Assembly: GCA_023935145.1 (NCBI GenBank)
Contig: CM043699.1
Span: 145,003,536 to 145,067,535, forward strand
Direction of reading: 5' to 3'
Source of the DNA: Bretschneidera sinensis
Lineage: Eukaryota > Streptophyta > Magnoliopsida > Brassicales > Akaniaceae
Length of the DNA stretch: 64,000 bases
Part shown: positions 62,001 to 64,000 of the stretch, in pieces
Position numbering within the stretch: position 1 is the stretch's first letter
How the letters are laid out: every line of letters starts with the position of its first letter
Notes under the pieces: generated by a model
The model's input: the letters and a program-made list of their open reading frames with translations, nothing else
Database searches by the model: none
What the model was told of the DNA's origin: nothing
Made by a program: the position numbers and the translations under genes

Positions 62001-62078
62001 ATACCGGGAACTGTTCTGAAGTCGAGGCTATCAGAACCCAGAGGTGAAGGCCAGAGTTCAAGAAAACCCAGATGGTGA
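59037..62078 (+). CDS. Coiled-coil protein of the plant At3g11590/At5g41620 (BRANCHLESS TRICHOMES-related) family, three exons
   Basis: Predicted exons 59037-59516, 60155-60277 and 60687-62078 join in phase 0 and give 664 residues. The ATG at 59037 starts MPRQNRILENLLPGKIRKRG. The basic N-terminus holds YRFKRAILVGKRGG (35-48), TPVPAWKLM (51-59) and SARKLAATLWEMNEMPSP (97-114), the family signature as I remember it from Arabidopsis At3g11590 and At5g41620. A long coiled coil spans about 257-440 (ALHAELERAR to LRSQLEAFL), then an acidic patch at 475-500 and a Ser/Arg-rich tail ending SSRKPRW. No membrane segment or signal peptide. Relatives are described as golgin- or USO1-like; the related BRANCHLESS TRICHOMES protein acts in trichome branching, so a cytoskeletal or trafficking scaffold role is inference. 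It looks intact and is the only convincing host gene here. Confidence 0.92.
59517..60154 (+). other. Intron 1 of the coiled-coil gene
   Basis: Donor GAG|GTAGGG after 59516 and acceptor TTTTGTAG|AGGATGG before 60155, both canonical GT-AG. Phase 0, between codons 160 and 161. The frame runs on into stops within the intron. Confidence 0.85.
60278..60686 (+). other. Intron 2 of the coiled-coil gene
   Basis: Donor GAG|GTAAAC after 60277 and acceptor TGTGATGCAG|ATTGAG before 60687. Phase 0, between codons 201 and 202. An open frame from 60582 reaches into the intron but is not expected to be coding. Confidence 0.85.
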
Positions 62079-63685
62079 GAAATGCTAATGCTTTGTTCCC
62101 AATCCTCCACCTCCACTTGACTTGCAATGATGCATGGAATGCATGTGAGCAATTGGAGGCAAGGCTGGTCGGCTGCCTAGTACCAGAAAATTTAGATTGT
62201 AAGTTGTCCTTTAATTGATTACTGTTTTGCTTGTTATTTCTAAAGCTGCTCAATGTTGCAGCAATCGCTGCTCACTATATGCATAGGGTGTTGTCAATTA
62301 GTAGAAATGTTTGTTTATAGGGTTATTGTAGAAATCTGTGCTAATCAGGCCAAGTTTTTCCTGTACAAAAGAACTCCTACTATTTGAGATATATATGCTA
62401 GAAGTACTATAAATTTTCCTGGCCTTTGCACCCTGCTACTTTGTTTCAATTATACTAGTAAACCATAGAAGTAAGGGGTGTCTGGTCTTTCTCTGGGACA
62501 GACATTTTATCCGTGAGGCCTAGCAAAACTACATCTATGGCTCTATCAGCACAATTTGTTTTTTTTATTGATGTGGCTATTTTTCACATAAATTTGTTCG
62601 TTTAAATTCATGGTCTTTTGAATTTTGCCTTGTGTGAAAATTTTCATGAAAAAAGGGGTAGAGGTGTGTGTGTTGGGGGGGGGGGGGGGGGGTGTGGTGT
62701 AAAAGATATTGGCTGTTCTGAGTAACAGATGGAGTCCACATGAAGAAAATAATTACTGAAATTAGTATAATATTTGTGCTGAGCGAAGCATAAAACTTGG
62801 GCACCCTGCCCTTACGGTGCCTTTGTTTGCTTGTGCCCCCATGAGCACACTGCAGGAAATCAGGATCGGTGCTGAAGCCTGTGACCTCTTTTCATCTAGG
62901 CCAGTGAATGATGTCCAAATTGCTAGTTTTACAAGGCTGAGTAAATTTGTTAATTTTCTATTACTTCAAGAATATTGATTTGCCAAACAAATTGAAAGGC
63001 TAAAGAATTCTCAGATCCTAAAAAAATCATACTGAAAATCAATTGATTTACATTGAAAATGCTTTTCGCATGTAACTGTATTTTGATAACAAATGCACAT
63101 AGTAACAGAGGTTTTTCTCTATTCATGAATGTGATTCACGGTCTATACAGAATTACAGATAAATGTGAGCCTCAGTTTTCTTGTGAAAAGCATCAATTGC
63201 ACCCTTATATCTAACTAATGTGAATGAAACTCATATTCTTCTATATGTAAAGGCATCCCCCCGCCCTTTTGTCCAACAGTTGAGTAAGTAATGAGTAACC
63301 ATAAAAAGGTGCACGAACGTCTTGTGCCAATGTCAATAAAATTTATTGCTTGATTAGATAATAAAAAACAACATTTTCAGTTAAGAAAATTGATTGTCAT
63401 TACTCCAGAATGGAAAAAGGAAGAGAAAAAGGGACCTGGCATGAAGGAAAATTTGATAAATCTCGTTTAAGAAGTATATTGGATTTCGTTGCTGAGATTG
63501 AATAAACTTTCAGTAGATCTTTTCATTACAAGCTAAATAGCTAAGCAATACACTGGGTATAATCTGCCCATCAAAATCTCCCAGTGCAGCTACTGACATG
63601 TGAAGTTCCTCCATAGCCACACATATCCGAAGGGGAAGAGAGAGAGGAAATTGAGTCATTACAACTATCCACCCTTTGTACGCTT
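62079..63685 (+). other. 3' UTR and downstream intergenic DNA
   Basis: No further gene recognised. The 3' UTR of the coiled-coil gene must begin here, but I cannot place the polyadenylation site with confidence. A GTGTGTG stretch followed by a run of 18 G lies at about 62662-62692. Short ORFs at 62577-62804 and 63510-63725 on the minus strand have no recognisable content. Confidence 0.55.
62675..62692 (+). repeat. 18-nt G homopolymer
   Basis: Uninterrupted G18 after GTGTGTGTT. Runs this long are rare and unstable and can form G-quadruplexes. Confidence 0.9.
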
Positions 63686-64000
63686 TCAAAAAGGGCCAAC
63701 TCGGCCCCGCGGAGTCGCCGCCCACAGGCCGAGTGGCGAGATCATCAATGCAAAACGGCTAAGTCAGCGTCATGGAGTCCTCGCCCACAGCCCGATCGAG
63801 TACGGAGTTCATCCACCAAAAACGGCCAAATCGACCGCGATTTCCCCAGGTGAAAATGCCCAACTTGGCCCCACAGAGTCATCACCCACAACCCAACTAA
63901 GAGCCGAGTTCATCTAGCAAAAACGACAAAGTCAGCCACTCGGAGTCATCACCCAACCTGGTCGAATGCCAAGTTCCTCTAGCAAAAACGGCCAAGCCGG
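63686..64000. repeat. GC-rich minisatellite, ~65-bp period, running off the window
   Basis: Units of about 63-67 bp start with AAAAACGGCCAA-like sequence (about 63688, 63752, 63818, 63853, 63919 and 63984) and contain GGAGTCATCACCCACA-like sequence (63711, 63774, 63875 and 63942), CGAGTTCATC and CTAGC. One unit (63818-63852) is truncated to about 35 bp. It is markedly GC-richer than everything else in the window. The right limit is not visible. Confidence 0.8.

Noticed and set aside
63600..63917. 105-codon ORF at the right edge
   Set aside because: Most of it lies in the 65-bp minisatellite and the unit length is not constant in frame; composition alone explains it.

Overview
The window looks like nuclear DNA of a flowering plant, probably a eudicot. 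It has one spliced plant-specific coiled-coil gene, plant Ty3/gypsy lineages (a chromovirus resembling the CRM/Galadriel group, Athila-lineage elements, and a Del/Tekay-style LTR), and a very AT-rich repeat background. No bacterial, organellar or tRNA/rRNA genes were seen. The species cannot be named from the sequence.

Layout. About 28 kb is a diverged tandem satellite with a monomer of about 345-350 bp, roughly 80 monomers in five blocks: 1-2364, 14383-18845, 20037-29129, 32315-35210 and 45472-54586. The last three gaps are LTR-retrotransposon insertions whose target-site duplications (TSDs) restore the satellite when the element is removed: an Athila-lineage solo LTR (18846-20036, TSD ATGGT), a short internally deleted chromovirus 'E1' (29130-32314, TSD ATAAC), and a full-length minus-strand Athila-lineage element (35211-45471, TSD ATATT/ACATT). 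The first gap, 4896-14382, is a nest of fragments: a second deleted chromovirus 'E2', a truncated Athila-type LTR, a Del/Tekay-like LTR, and the 3' end of another Athila-lineage element with a decayed extra ORF.

The most striking large-scale feature is that 1-4895 recurs at 26766-31660 at a constant offset of 26,765 bp. By eye only about a dozen substitutions plus homopolymer length changes separate the copies. This is either a very recent tandem duplication of about 26.8 kb, with most of the left copy outside the window, or an assembly duplication.

From 54.6 kb the satellite stops. After about 4.4 kb of intergenic sequence (a foldback, MITE-like element with a huge TAA/ATT microsatellite, and AT dinucleotide tracts) comes the only convincing host gene, 59037-62078. 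It has three coding exons and encodes a predicted 664-residue coiled-coil protein of the plant family related to Arabidopsis At3g11590/At5g41620 and BRANCHLESS TRICHOMES. The right edge (63686-64000) is a GC-rich minisatellite of about 65 bp period that runs off the window.

Taken together this looks like the edge of a heterochromatic, possibly pericentromeric, satellite block next to a normal gene. That chromosomal placement is inference. All retroelement coding regions are broken by stops, frameshifts or deletions, so none looks autonomous.
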